Shown: positions 1-9,152 of the stretch, piece after piece | How positions within the stretch are numbered: position 1 is the stretch's first letter | How the letters are laid out: each line of letters begins with the position of its first letter | Assembly (NCBI GenBank): GCA_963829965.1 | Contig: CAWHLK010000034.1 | Coordinates: forward strand, 88,820 to 152,819 | Source of the DNA: DASXZH01 sp963829965 | Lineage (GTDB): Bacteria > Armatimonadota > Fimbriimonadia > Fimbriimonadales > Fimbriimonadaceae | DNA length: 64,000 nucleotides | Direction of reading: 5' to 3' | Program-made: the position numbers and the translations under genes | Notes under the pieces: generated by a model | Told to the model about the DNA's origin: nothing | What the model saw: the letters and a program-made list of their open reading frames with translations, nothing else | Databases searched by the model: none

Positions 1-359
1 GAGCAACGTTAGAGCGCATCGGCTAGGCTGGCAAACTGATGCAGTTGGGCGATTATGGCGCGGCGATTACCCTATCGTGAGTAGCCATCGAATGCACACT
101 TCGCGCATACGGCCCGGTGATTTCCGGCTCCCTCGGCATGCAGTCATTTGGGCTGTTCGTTTGGCCCAACTCCACGACTCCACAGAACATAATCGCGTCA
201 CTTCGGTTTATTTGATTCTAGAAGCGCACTGGCCAGGGAGTTGCGTTTCCGCTCATACAAGTGGCCCACCAGTCCCTACGAAATTCCAGGAAGGCTCCGA
301 CAAGCCCACTGTCCAATATGCGCCGGTTTGAAGTCTGGGGCATACGGTAGAATCGAGCT
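1..359. other. Left-edge stretch with no supported gene
   Basis: No convincing coding region precedes prfB. An 84-codon open frame on the plus strand (77-331) has no recognisable domain, no ribosome-binding site and a composition unlike a folded protein, so I do not call it. The stretch presumably holds the prfB promoter, but no clear -35/-10 pair stands out. Confidence 0.5.
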
Positions 360-1473
360 ATGCTGGACATTGAAAGGCATGAAGCGCTGTCGAGGTCTCG
401 CGAGAGAATAGACGCTATTGGAGGTCATCTTTGACGTACCTCAGCTTCAGCGTCAGATCGATGAACTAGAAACCCTTGCCGCGGCCCCAAACTTTTGGGA
501 CGATCCGGCTGAGGCGAACCGCCAATACAAACGCCTTTCTCGCCTGAAAGACGTTTTCACCCCTTTCGACAAGCTCAGCAAGGCCCAGCGCGACATCTCG
601 GAGCTTTACGAAATGCTCCATGACGATCCCAATCCGGAAATGGAAAAGGAAGCCGACGAAATGGCGCGGGACTTCCTCAATGAACTGGACCGTTACGAGC
701 TGGACACTCTTCTCAGCGGCGAGCACGACGGCAGGAACGCATTAATGGAAATCAGCGCCGGGGCCGGCGGTTCGGAGGCATGCGACTGGGCCGCGATGCT
801 TCAACGCATGTATGTCCGCTGGGCGGAAGAGCGGGGCTTCACTGCCGAGATTCTGAGCGAAACACCCGGCGACGTCACTGGCTACCGCAACGTCTCTATG
901 CTGATCTCAGGCAAGAACGCTTACGGCTACGTCAAGGCGGAAAACGGCGTTCACCGGCTGGTGCGCATCTCGCCCTTCGATTCCAACGCCCGTCGCCACA
1001 CCTCTTTTGCCAAAGTGGAAGTGCTGCCGGAAATCGAAGAGAACGAGATTCATATCGATCCCGAAGACCTGAAAGTCGAAACGCTAAGGGCAGGCGGCGC
1101 GGGGGGCCAGCACGTGAACAAAACCGAGAGTGCGGTGCGCATCACCCACCTTCCCACCGGGATCGTGGTCCAATGTCAGAACGAGCGCAGTCAGCACAAG
1201 AATCGTGCGAGCGCGATGACCGTCCTTGCGGCACGGCTGGCTGAGCTCGAGAGATTAGGCGCGGACGAAAAGATGAAGGCGTTCAAGACAACCGGGCCCG
1301 CCGAATGGGGCAGGCAGATACGAAGCTATGTAATGCAGCCGTACACCATGGTCAAGGACCACCGAACCGGTTACGAGACCGGCAACGTGAGCGGGGTGCT
1401 TGACGGCATGCTCGATGGATTCATCGAGGCCTTCTTGAGACAAAAACCCTCCGAGGACCAGTATGTGGAATAG
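360..1473 (+). CDS. prfB: Peptide chain release factor 2 with programmed +1 frameshift
   Basis: RF2 ends translation at UGA and UAA codons in the ribosomal A site. The long frame contains the GGQ peptidyl-hydrolysis loop (GGAGGQHVNKTESAVR) and the SPF stop-codon-reading tripeptide (RISPFDSNARRH) that marks RF2 rather than RF1. The start is the ATG at 360. It reads 24 codons (MLDIERHEALSRSRERIDAI...) to an in-frame TGA at 432-434. The slippery CTT-TGA-C at 429-435 follows an internal Shine-Dalgarno GGAGG at 420-424, the classic autoregulatory RF2 frameshift arrangement: low RF2 lets the ribosome slip +1 and continue as DVPQLQRQIDELE. The joined product is about 370 residues, normal for RF2. 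Unlike the many accidental frameshifts elsewhere in this window, this one is functional. The coordinates span both frames. Confidence 0.96.
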
Positions 1474-1857
1474 GGGGCACCTGAACCAGCAGTGCCAGGT
1501 AGTAAGCCCAAATAACCGAGAAGAATTGAGCGAAGATAAAGTGACGGGCGTTACGGACCATGAAAATAGGCCCACAGCCTTGCCCATAGGACCAGCCCTC
1601 TCCAGCCCCAACGGGGCGAGAATCCTTAGCGAAGGGCGAAGTCCTGGTACCGCCGCTCCCTTCCTCTGGAAGCCCTGTAGGGGCGCAATGTTCCGACCAA
1701 CTGGGCGCCACTGGCTCCCTTCTTCTCGGACCCTCGGAGCTCCCGTTTGCACATTATCAAACCTAGGATGCGGTCGGCAAGTACCTGTCGTTCGCCCAAC
1801 TGATGTTCGGGCAACGAACACCCCCGCTCTCTCTCCGTCCTTGAAGAAAACCAATCT
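1474..1857. repeat. Intergenic spacer with palindromic GC-rich elements
   Basis: No gene is supported in this 384-bp gap. An open frame through it has no domain and looks non-coding. It contains short palindromic GC-rich pieces, such as CCCC-AAC-GGGG near 1609-1619 followed by AATCCTTAGCGAAGGGCG, and GCCCTGTAGGGGCGCAATGT near 1673-1692. These resemble dispersed intergenic repeat elements. A related but non-identical style of sequence occurs near 53,070-53,120. Whether they are multicopy needs the whole genome. Confidence 0.35.
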
Positions 1858-3447
1858 ATGATCACTCCCCTCTTGTTATTGCTCTCTGCTCAAAGCCCCG
1901 CCGTCCCCGTTATTCTCCCTGGCCTGAATAAGGAGTTCGTATCCGTTTGCTATTCGATAGAGAACGATCTTGCAACGGGCGACTTCGACGGCGCGCAGAA
2001 GCTCGCCGACCTCCTCCCCAAGCCGGACGTGACCTTAAAGCTTGATGACACCGGCGTATCGGAAGGGCGCCGTGCTGAGTTCGAGGACCAAGTGACCCAG
2101 GTCGCCGGCCAGGTTAAGCCGCTGGTCACGCTAACCGAAACTGCCGGGAAGGCAGACATCTTGGTGTCGTTTACAAAGCGGGTTGATCCCGATCCCAATG
2201 CTCCCCTGCCACAAGCCGCCGATTTGACTTTTGGAATGACCCAACCGCGCGTGGCCGTTCGGATCGCTTTGAGCCGCACGGGAACCCCTGCTCCAATAAC
2301 CGTGAACGATGTCCACAATGAAATTGCTTATGCGTTGGCGGAGTATCTCGGCCTGCAGCAAATCCCAAGATTTGGAGGTTTTTCGAGCCGGACGGATCAG
2401 TCCACCAGCATGAGCGTGGGCTTTGATCCAGAGGAGCAGCGTTTGACCCAGGTGACACTCGACATCAGTAAACAGCTCCGGCAGCTCATCGCTGAAAAGC
2501 AGAGGATCGCTCCCGCCGCCCCGGAACTGGACGTAAGCGCAACCGAGATAAGCGGTGTTAAAGGTGTTGAAGATTTACCCTTGCAGGTCAGCATTAACGT
2601 CACAAATAAAGGGAATGCGGATTTGCTCATGTACGTCCAACCGGATTGCGCCTGTATGCGGGCCGCTTATCCAACCGTCCTTAAGCCTCACCAGTCGGCG
2701 CCGGTGGTTGGCCAAGTAAACACCGCGTTGTACCACTCCGGTCGCATGGAGCACAGCCTGCTGATCTACTCCAACGACCCCAACCGGCCAATGCTGAAGA
2801 TACCCGTCAGCATGTATGTGGAACCCTTGTTTCGCTTTGCGAAATCCGGGCCCGCCGCTGTGCCTCTGACTCCCGAGGGCGCAGACTTTGACGTCTATCT
2901 TGCGATTGCCCCTCAGGTGAAGGTCACGGTCCTTGATGCGAGCGTGAACGGCGCGCACGGTACTGTTCAAATGTCGCCTTGGACGGGAACGGTGCCCGAC
3001 GACGCGGACACTCAGGGTGAAACCGCCCGCGGCTACAAATTCCACATTCACGTGGATCCGGGCGCCCCATTTGGCCAATCCCATGGAGACCTCCTGTTAG
3101 GCACCGATAGCGAGGTGTTCCGCGAGTTGAACTACGAGTTCACCTTGCAGAGAGGCATGGTCGCCGAGCCCTCACAGGTCTATTTCGGTGTCGTTCCGCC
3201 GGAGCCACGAGGATTCTATTTCGTGGTCAGCGATCCGGCCAGGAGCTTCAAGATAACTTCGATCGATTGCGGCAGCCCAAACCTTACGGCAAAGGCCGTG
3301 CCCCTGAACGGAGATAAGGAATACCGGATCAACGTCAGCTTTGATGGGCACGTGGAATACGGAGCCTATGCGGCCATCATAACGGTCCATACCGATAACC
3401 CCAAACAGCCCGTGATCAGAGTTCCCGTGAGCGGCAAAATTCAATGA
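1858..3447 (+). CDS. Secreted DUF1573 / Ig-like domain protein
   Basis: A 529-residue protein beginning with a hydrophobic stretch (MITPLLLLLSAQSPAVPVIL), probably a short signal peptide. Around residues 220-320 it carries a DUF1573-type Ig-like module, with LQVSINVTNKGNADLLM, a Cys-x-Cys (PDCACM) and IYSNDPNRPMLKIPVSMYV. A second, weaker Ig-like module near the C-terminus ends in VHTDNPKQPVIRVPVSGKI. DUF1573 proteins are usually exported and of unknown function; the module resembles ASPM-SPD-2-Hydin domains. The stop codon overlaps the start of the next gene (ATGA at 3444-3447), so the two are probably translationally coupled, and a shared extracytoplasmic role with the downstream multihaem cytochrome is plausible. 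The N-terminal 200 residues are not recognised. Confidence 0.75.
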   Translation: MITPLLLLLSAQSPAVPVILPGLNKEFVSVCYSIENDLATGDFDGAQKLADLLPKPDVTLKLDDTGVSEGRRAEFEDQVTQVAGQVKPLVTLTETAGKADILVSFTKRVDPDPNAPLPQAADLTFGMTQPRVAVRIALSRTGTPAPITVNDVHNEIAYALAEYLGLQQIPRFGGFSSRTDQSTSMSVGFDPEEQRLTQVTLDISKQLRQLIAEKQRIAPAAPELDVSATEISGVKGVEDLPLQVSINVTNKGNADLLMYVQPDCACMRAAYPTVLKPHQSAPVVGQVNTALYHSGRMEHSLLIYSNDPNRPMLKIPVSMYVEPLFRFAKSGPAAVPLTPEGADFDVYLAIAPQVKVTVLDASVNGAHGTVQMSPWTGTVPDDADTQGETARGYKFHIHVDPGAPFGQSHGDLLLGTDSEVFRELNYEFTLQRGMVAEPSQVYFGVVPPEPRGFYFVVSDPARSFKITSIDCGSPNLTAKAVPLNGDKEYRINVSFDGHVEYGAYAAIITVHTDNPKQPVIRVPVSGKIQ

Positions 3448-4709
3448 GGCTCTGGCCGATCGCCTGCTTGGGAGTCGGCCTATTTGGCGGGCTGTCTTCG
3501 CTATCCGGCCACAGGTCGGACCAGGTGCAGACACTGGTCCTTTACGGGAACATGGAAGGCTCGCTGGCGCCATGCGGCTGTACAAACCCAATGTCGGGCG
3601 GCATAGTTCGCGCTGCGACCGTAATGCGCCAGTTGAGTGGCAGCGGAGGGGCGCACCTGGTGGTTCTCGGCGGTTACGTAACGGGAAGAACGAGACAAGA
3701 TGAGTTGAAGGTCGAGACGCTCGGCGAATTCGCCCGTTCGGTAAAGGCGGCGGGCCTGGAACTGTCGGATGACGTTGCCGCACTGGGGCCCGGCGAACTT
3801 GTAGAGATGGATCAGCTTTCAGACCACGCGCTCTTTTCCAGCAGTATGGAGAACGCTGCCTTGGTGCAAGTTAAACCCATCGTGCACACCGGGGAGTTCC
3901 TGGTTGCATCCCTTTCCGGTTCGCCGGAGAAGGTCTCCGCTCCTGTTCAAGGGCAGCCGGTTTCCAAGAACGAGTCCATTTCGGACCTGATTGAATCCGC
4001 AAAAGGAAGCGGCTCGGTCGCGGTTTTGGTGACCGAGGAAGACGACACGGGCGCAGCCGAGTTGGCGCGGCGTTATCCTGCACTGGACGTTATCGTATAT
4101 CGCTCGACGACTGACCCTCCCGGCAATCCCTTGATCGTCGGCGACACAACGCTTGTTACAACCGGCTTCCATGGCAAGGAGGTTGTATCCCTGACATTTG
4201 ATGGACGGAGGCGAAGCCGGTACGACGTTTTTGCCTTGGGGCCGGAAGTCGCGGGGGACAGGAGTGCTTCCGAACTCTATAAGAGCTACTTGCAGCGGGT
4301 TGGGGATGAGCACCTCTTGGAAGCCTGGCCCCGCTCCAAAACTGCCTCGTATGCCGGTTCGCAAACATGTGCCTCGTGCCACGAGGATGCATATCATGTT
4401 TGGGCCGCGTCGGGCCATGCGCGAGCATTCCGCGATCTGCGGTCAAAGGGCCACGAGTTGGACCCTGACTGCGTTTCTTGCCATGTGGTGGGCCTTTCGA
4501 GTTTTCAAGGATTCTATTCGGCCATGAAGACGCCTCAATTGGCGGCAGTTGGCTGCGAAAGCTGTCACGGCCCGGGCGCCGCCCATTCCCTCGCTCCGAG
4601 GCAAGTGTCGATAAAAAGGATTTCTTTTCGGGTTTGCGACTCGTGCCACACTCCCGATAATAGTCCAGATTTTGATGTTAAGAAGTTTTGGCCCTTAATT
4701 AGGCACTAA
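3444..4709 (+). CDS. Metallophosphatase-like / multihaem cytochrome c fusion
   Basis: A 421-residue protein with an N-terminal hydrophobic export signal. Residues 30-270 resemble the 5'-nucleotidase/metallophosphatase-like domains that precede cytochrome modules (LYGNMEGSLAPCGCTNPMSG). I do not see the metal-binding Asp/His set intact, so this half may be non-catalytic. The C-terminal 120 residues carry four haem-binding CXXCH motifs: CASCH, CVSCH, CESCH and CDSCH, in a cytochrome c554-like arrangement (ETSQTC-like entry SQTCASCHEDAYHVWAASGH). The product is probably a periplasmic or surface electron-transfer protein. It overlaps the upstream DUF1573 gene by 4 bp. The protein stops soon after the fourth motif, so it may be shorter than longer multihaem relatives. 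An early stop from sequence error is possible. Confidence 0.75.
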   Translation: MRLWPIACLGVGLFGGLSSLSGHRSDQVQTLVLYGNMEGSLAPCGCTNPMSGGIVRAATVMRQLSGSGGAHLVVLGGYVTGRTRQDELKVETLGEFARSVKAAGLELSDDVAALGPGELVEMDQLSDHALFSSSMENAALVQVKPIVHTGEFLVASLSGSPEKVSAPVQGQPVSKNESISDLIESAKGSGSVAVLVTEEDDTGAAELARRYPALDVIVYRSTTDPPGNPLIVGDTTLVTTGFHGKEVVSLTFDGRRRSRYDVFALGPEVAGDRSASELYKSYLQRVGDEHLLEAWPRSKTASYAGSQTCASCHEDAYHVWAASGHARAFRDLRSKGHELDPDCVSCHVVGLSSFQGFYSAMKTPQLAAVGCESCHGPGAAHSLAPRQVSIKRISFRVCDSCHTPDNSPDFDVKKFWPLIRH

Positions 4710-4721
4710 CGGTGGAAAAGT

Positions 4722-4730
4722 TGTGGATAG
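4722..4730 (-). promoter_or_regulatory. DnaA-box-like nonamer
   Basis: On the minus strand the sequence reads CTATCCACA, one mismatch from the consensus TTATCCACA. It lies about 100 bp upstream of a DnaA-like gene. A single such site could occur by chance, so this is only a candidate. Confidence 0.3.
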
Positions 4731-4834
4731 ATGGCCCGTTTCGAAAAACCGCAATATTTTGTTTTTAGGCGAAATGGGGCGAAAACATGAGCTATCGCAA
4801 GTCTTCCAACCTGCATAGTTAGGAATACCGCCCC

Positions 4835-5950
4835 TTGCATGTTCCTGCCATTTCTTACAAAAATGTTAAGAGTGAGGCGTCGGAACGGTTCCTTAGAAAC
4901 CGCTCGTCCGGCTTAGGTTTCGACATGAGGGCTATGGAAGGAAAAGGGTTCGTCACCGGATTGATTGATTCCACCGTTCCGCGTCTCCCCCGGTTTTCTG
5001 AAGTATTGTGTCCAGTGCCCAAACCGAGCTTCGATTCCTTCGCCCCTCTGCCCTCCAATCAGCAAGCGCTTGAAACCACGCGCCTTTTTGCGAGCCAGAG
5101 CGCACCGTTCGTTGCGTTGATCGGCCCAAGCGGCTGTGGGAAAAGCCATTTGTTGGAATCGGCATCGGGCCGATTGCGGGAAGGCGTTGGCGAGGCTGCG
5201 ACGGTTGTGGACGCCACTCGCTGGGCGATCAACCCGCCGAAGAGCGATGCGGGCGGGCCGCTTATTTTGGATAATGTGCAAAATGCTCTTGAAAGCGGCC
5301 GCGTAAAGCAGCAGCTAAGGCTGGCCTTGGAGCGAAGGGTCCGTGCGGGCAAGCCCACGTTGCTCAGCTTTACCGCCCACAAGCCAAACAGGGCGATTCG
5401 TTCGTTTTTGCCGAAATCGAAGGATTGGATCGTTTGCGGCATCCAGGCGCCGGAACCCAACGAACGCGAAAAGCTTGTGCGACAGCTTGCTTCCGCCGAA
5501 GGGCTCGTCCTTTCAGACACTTTGATTTGGCTTCTGAGCCATCGAATGAACGGCAACGGCCGCTCCCTTCTGGGCGCGCTTAAGCGCCTTCGCCTTCACC
5601 AGAAGCAGTGGACCGATCCCAGCATGACCTTGCGGGCTTGCGGCGTCTTGAATCCCTTCTTTGCGGACAACAGCAGTTGGGATTTGCGCGAGCACATTTC
5701 GGCCTCCGCTGCAGAGTTTCGGGACGGCAAGAACCTTGGTTCCAAAAAGGAGTTGGCCATCTTCACCATGTTGCGGGTCGCCCAACTTGGTGAGGCGGAC
5801 ATCGCCCATTTTTACGAAATCGAGCAGGCGGCTGCTTATACCACGGCGATCCGGTTCGAAGAGTGGATTTCATGCCCGGCGAACGACGTGCAGCGGAGCG
5901 AGGTTCTGAGCTTCCTGAGATTTACAATTTCCCGGCTTCGGGTTGACTAA
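4835..5950 (+). CDS. DnaA/Hda-like AAA+ ATPase
   Basis: A 371-residue P-loop ATPase built like DnaA domains III-IV. It has the entry motif PKPSFDSFAPLPSNQQALE (compare the DnaA F-x-x-F-x-x-G-x-x-N region), Walker A GPSGCGKSHLL near residue 93, Walker B PLILDNVQNAL, a sensor-I region, and sensor II NGRSLLGALKRLR, which keeps the DnaA-type Arg. The last 90 residues sit where the DnaA helix-turn-helix lies, but the DnaA signature (x-x-DHTTV-x-x) is absent (EIEQAAAYTTAIRFEEWI instead), so sequence-specific DnaA-box binding is doubtful. There is no dnaN or rpmH neighbour, so this is probably a paralogue with an Hda-like or regulatory role rather than the main initiator. The start is uncertain: ATGs at 4925 and 4934 are alternatives, and the first 30 residues look unconserved. 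Confidence 0.7.
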   Translation: MHVPAISYKNVKSEASERFLRNRSSGLGFDMRAMEGKGFVTGLIDSTVPRLPRFSEVLCPVPKPSFDSFAPLPSNQQALETTRLFASQSAPFVALIGPSGCGKSHLLESASGRLREGVGEAATVVDATRWAINPPKSDAGGPLILDNVQNALESGRVKQQLRLALERRVRAGKPTLLSFTAHKPNRAIRSFLPKSKDWIVCGIQAPEPNEREKLVRQLASAEGLVLSDTLIWLLSHRMNGNGRSLLGALKRLRLHQKQWTDPSMTLRACGVLNPFFADNSSWDLREHISASAAEFRDGKNLGSKKELAIFTMLRVAQLGEADIAHFYEIEQAAAYTTAIRFEEWISCPANDVQRSEVLSFLRFTISRLRVD

Positions 5951-6008
5951 TCACAGCAATTCTGCGCGCCCGTTTGCTGGCATGAACCTTGCTATAGTTT
6001 CTAGCAGG

Positions 6009-6034
6009 AGAGCCTTTGTCACAAAGCTCTTTTT
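6009..6034 (+). terminator. Hairpin plus T-run, candidate terminator/attenuator
   Basis: AGAGC-C-TTTG / loop TCA / CAAAGCTCT forms a 9-bp stem with one bulged C, followed directly by TTTT. It sits after the DnaA-like gene and ends only 6 bp before the ATG of the CBS-GGDEF gene. It therefore replaces the expected ribosome-binding region and could act as terminator, attenuator or translation-controlling hairpin. Confidence 0.4.
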
Positions 6035-6040
6035 GAACTC

Positions 6041-7245
6041 ATGAACACTGTTCGGGACCTGAAGCTGCTACCCGTGTGGGTAAACCCCAACCACTTGGTC
6101 GCAACCGCCCTCCACGTGATGCTTGGTCATGGGCTCAAGATCCTTGGTGTGCTGGACGGACAAGAACTGGTTGGTGTGGTCGGTCTCGAAGATCTTGTGG
6201 GTGCGCCGGAAGGCGCCATCGTTTCCCAAGTGATGCGGCCCCCCGGGGCTGCGGTGGACGCTGGAAGCAACGTTCGCGTGGCGGCCCAACTCCTCGTCCA
6301 GCTCAATGCGGAAAGCGCACCGGTGTTGGATTCGCAGGAGTTCAAGGGCATACTCACTCCCCTTATGCTGTTGAAGGAACTTGGCCAGTCCTACGATCCT
6401 CTTACCACGCTTTCTTGGAGCGACGTACTGCGGGAATGGGGCGTCCGCCATCTACAGAGCGGCGACGAAGTCACGATCATTTTCATCGATTTGAATCGCT
6501 TTGGCCTTTACAACAAGAAGTACGGCCATATCATAGGCGACCAGGTGATCGCCAAAGTTGCCAAGTTCCTCATGGAGCAAATCGAGCAAGACTTGGACGT
6601 TCTGGTCCGTTATGGCGGCGATGAGTTTGCGATTGGCACCCTAGAGACCGCGACGAGAGCGAGGCCCTCGCGGAGCTCTTGGTGAAGCGCTTCGACGGTC
6701 GCATGGAGGGTGCGGATGAGCCGGTGAGCTTTACGACGGGCGTCTTTGGTGGAAGGCGCCATAAGGAGCGAGAGAGTGTCCACTATGCCGCAACGATTGA
6801 TAACCTGATCAACATCGCGAGCAAGAACTGCATCGCAAACAAAAAGCGGGACAGGGCCGAGACAACGGAACCCGAGGTCAAGGCGGTCAAATACGGCATT
6901 CTCGGCATCTATACGGATGAAGGGGATGATCAGGGCATCATCACTGTGGTTCTTAACGCCGGCGGCAATGTCTACAGTGGCGCGGAGAGCCGCAAAGGAC
7001 GCAGTGTGGTCGATGCTATCGCTCGCGCTGCCGCAAAAGCGCTCAAAACCGCCTTGCCGGGCGTAACCCCGGAAATCCTCGCGATAGACTTGATGCAAGA
7101 GGGTGAAACACAAGTGGTCTCGGTTACCGGCGTCGCAAAAGCCGGGGCCGAAGAGCGCCCCGTTTCCGCTGCCGCCGTCGTTAGCGCCGATCTCGCCACT
7201 GCGGTTGTCGAAGCAACAATTGAAGCGTTCTCTTCAGCAACTTAA
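6041..7245 (+). CDS. CBS-domain diguanylate cyclase (GGDEF), one frameshift
   Basis: A protein of about 400 residues reconstructed across a single frameshift near 6640-6655. The N-terminal 120 residues contain a CBS pair (VRDLKLLPVWVNPNHLVATA and VSQVMRPPGAAVDAGSNVRV), usually an adenosyl-ligand sensor. A GGDEF domain follows, with FIDLNRFGLYNKKYGHIIGD and the active-site loop RYGGDEFAIGT intact, so cyclic-di-GMP synthesis is plausible. The first frame runs into nonsense after GTLE; the other frame resumes as DRDESEALAELLVKRFDGRM and completes the GGDEF fold, ending with an extra domain of about 110 residues that I do not recognise (KYGILGIYTDEGDDQGIITV). One missing G (GAGGACC read as GAGACC) would restore one reading frame. 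Confidence 0.8.
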
Positions 7246-7286
7246 AAAGTTGCCTACTGGTTGGCAATGAGGGCGTACTATTCAAT

Positions 7287-8945
7287 ATGGCCGCCTCAAA
7301 CTCCACGCATTCGCTTGAAATCCTAGAGAAGATAATTGAGCAGACGCCGCCTTCGGAAGTCCGGATGCTGAATCATCTGGCGGCGCTTAGAGATTCTCTC
7401 CTGTCCGACGATAAAGAGCGTGAGACCACTCAGAAGTTGATCGAGGAGTATGAAGAGGCGTACAACAAGCTCACCGCGCCCGCAAACCGCATTGGCGTGT
7501 TCTTGAAATGGCTGGATGAGCAGTTGGCACTGGTTGCGCTGGGCGAAACCGAGTTCGTTTCACAAGTCGATCCCAAGATCGAGCCCGAGCAGCTAAGCAC
7601 CGGCGTTCGAGTCAAGCTCAACGATGCCTACGCGGTGGTTGGCCACTTGGAGCTAGGCTCAGGTGGTCCTCTCGTAAAGGTATCGGAAGCTCTCGACGAC
7701 GGACGCTTGAGAGTTGGAAGCGAGACTCCCGGCTCGGACGGCCGCATCATCGTTCGGTCTTCCGAGCTTGCGCAAAGAGTGATCGAAAAGGGTGACGAGG
7801 TCAGAATCGATTCCACCGGTCGCGTAGCCATCGAGCACTTCGCCCACCAGGAATCGCGCGACTACTTCTTTGAGGAAGTCCCGGAGATTGGTTGGGAAGA
7901 TGTGGGCGGGCAGCAGCATGCGATCCAGCTAATCAAAGACACCATTGAGCAGCCCCTGCTATATCCCGAGCTTTACAAGCGATTTGACAAGAAGCCCATC
8001 AAAGGCATTCTCCTCTACGGCCCTCCGGGATGCGGCAAAACGCTGATCGGCAAGGCAACTGCCTACAACCTGACTAAGGAGTACTCGGCACGGGTAGGGA
8101 AGGAAGTCAAAGAGTATTTCATGTACATCAGTGGCCCAAAGATCCTGAATATGTGGCTTGGAGAAACAGAGCGCATGGTTCGGGATATCTTTCGAACGGC
8201 CAGAGAAAAGGCGAAGGAAGGCCGGTTGGTTTTCATTTTTATGGACGAGGCCGAGTCGGTGCTTAGGACCCGCTCCAGTGGCCGGTATCTCAACATCAGC
8301 AACACGGTAGTGCCGCAGTTCTGCGCGGAACTTGACGGATTGGTGTCCTTGGAGAACGTCGTTCTGATTCTTACATCGAACCGCCCGGACTATATTGATC
8401 CTGCCGTTCTCAGGCCGGAAAGAATCGACCGTAAGGTAAAAGTTTCGCGGCCGGATAAACACGCAACCCAACAGATCCTCGGCATTTATCTGCATGCGAA
8501 TCTCCCACTCGATCCGGAAGTGCTCGCGCACTACGGTGGAGAAGTGGATTGCGCGCGTAAAGAACTTGTGGAAAAGACCACCGAGTTCCTGTGGGCGAAG
8601 ACCAAGGCAACCGAGTTTCTTAAGGTGAGTATGCGGAACGGGTCTTCGGAAACCCTTTATTGGAAGGATCTCGTAAGCGGCGCGCTCCTCAAGTCGATCG
8701 TCGATCGAAGCAAAGACAGTGCTATACGCAGAGCCATCGCAGATCCGAGCTCGACCGAAGGCGTAACCCTTCAGGACTTGGAAGACGCGGTGATTGCTGA
8801 GTACAAAGAGAACGAGATATTCCCTAAGAACGACACCCAGGACGACTGGTTGAAACTTCTTGACTATGAGCCGGAGAACGTGATGTCGGTAAGACCGGTG
8901 TCAAAGCATCGCGGCGAGGAACTAACTCGAAAAAGCGTCGTCTAA
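7287..8945 (+). CDS. Proteasomal ATPase (Mpa/ARC)-like AAA protein
   Basis: A 552-residue AAA ATPase. Residues about 1-70 are helical and charged. Residues 95-190 fit the OB-fold pair of the actinobacterial proteasome ATPase (VRVKLNDAYAVVGHLELGSG, then IIVRSSELAQRVIEKGDEVR). One AAA module follows, with Walker A GPPGCGKT near residue 247, the pore/ISP region YISGPKILNMWLGETERMV, Walker B FIFMDEAES and the arginine-finger region PAVLRPERIDRKVKV. The C-terminal helical segment (LYWKDLVSGALLKSIVDRSK, then EYKENEIFPKNDTQDDW) closely parallels Mpa. In Mpa the ATPase feeds pupylated proteins to the 20S proteasome through a C-terminal GQYL tail. Here the chain ends RGEELTRKSVV, without GQYL or a HbYX motif, and no proteasome subunit, Pup/UBact or ligase gene is adjacent. 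A Mpa-related unfoldase with another partner is an alternative. Confidence 0.8.
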   Translation: MAASNSTHSLEILEKIIEQTPPSEVRMLNHLAALRDSLLSDDKERETTQKLIEEYEEAYNKLTAPANRIGVFLKWLDEQLALVALGETEFVSQVDPKIEPEQLSTGVRVKLNDAYAVVGHLELGSGGPLVKVSEALDDGRLRVGSETPGSDGRIIVRSSELAQRVIEKGDEVRIDSTGRVAIEHFAHQESRDYFFEEVPEIGWEDVGGQQHAIQLIKDTIEQPLLYPELYKRFDKKPIKGILLYGPPGCGKTLIGKATAYNLTKEYSARVGKEVKEYFMYISGPKILNMWLGETERMVRDIFRTAREKAKEGRLVFIFMDEAESVLRTRSSGRYLNISNTVVPQFCAELDGLVSLENVVLILTSNRPDYIDPAVLRPERIDRKVKVSRPDKHATQQILGIYLHANLPLDPEVLAHYGGEVDCARKELVEKTTEFLWAKTKATEFLKVSMRNGSSETLYWKDLVSGALLKSIVDRSKDSAIRRAIADPSSTEGVTLQDLEDAVIAEYKENEIFPKNDTQDDWLKLLDYEPENVMSVRPVSKHRGEELTRKSVV

Positions 8946-9152
8946 TAAAGGTTGTAACCCGAGGGCGCAGAGTTTTTCACAACCCGCAAACTACATCAAC
9001 GACGAATGTAGTTCGCCAAAGGTGGTGATTTTGTGCCCCGCTCTGTTAGACTATTAGGAGTGCGAGTTGAGAATGCGGTCTGCATGGGGAGCCCGTGGGG
9101 CCAATTCTGATCGCGGGGGGGATAAAATTACTAACCCAGGTGGATCAGTTTT

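Noticed and set aside
77..331. 84-codon open frame at the left edge
   Set aside because: No ribosome-binding site, domain or coding-like composition; most likely chance.
1463..1861. 132-codon open frame between prfB and the DUF1573 gene
   Set aside because: It covers palindromic repeat-like sequence, has low-complexity composition and overlaps the end of prfB.
7287..8945. Full bacterial proteasome locus
   Set aside because: Only the ATPase-like gene is present; no 20S subunit, tagging protein or ligase gene is found in the window.
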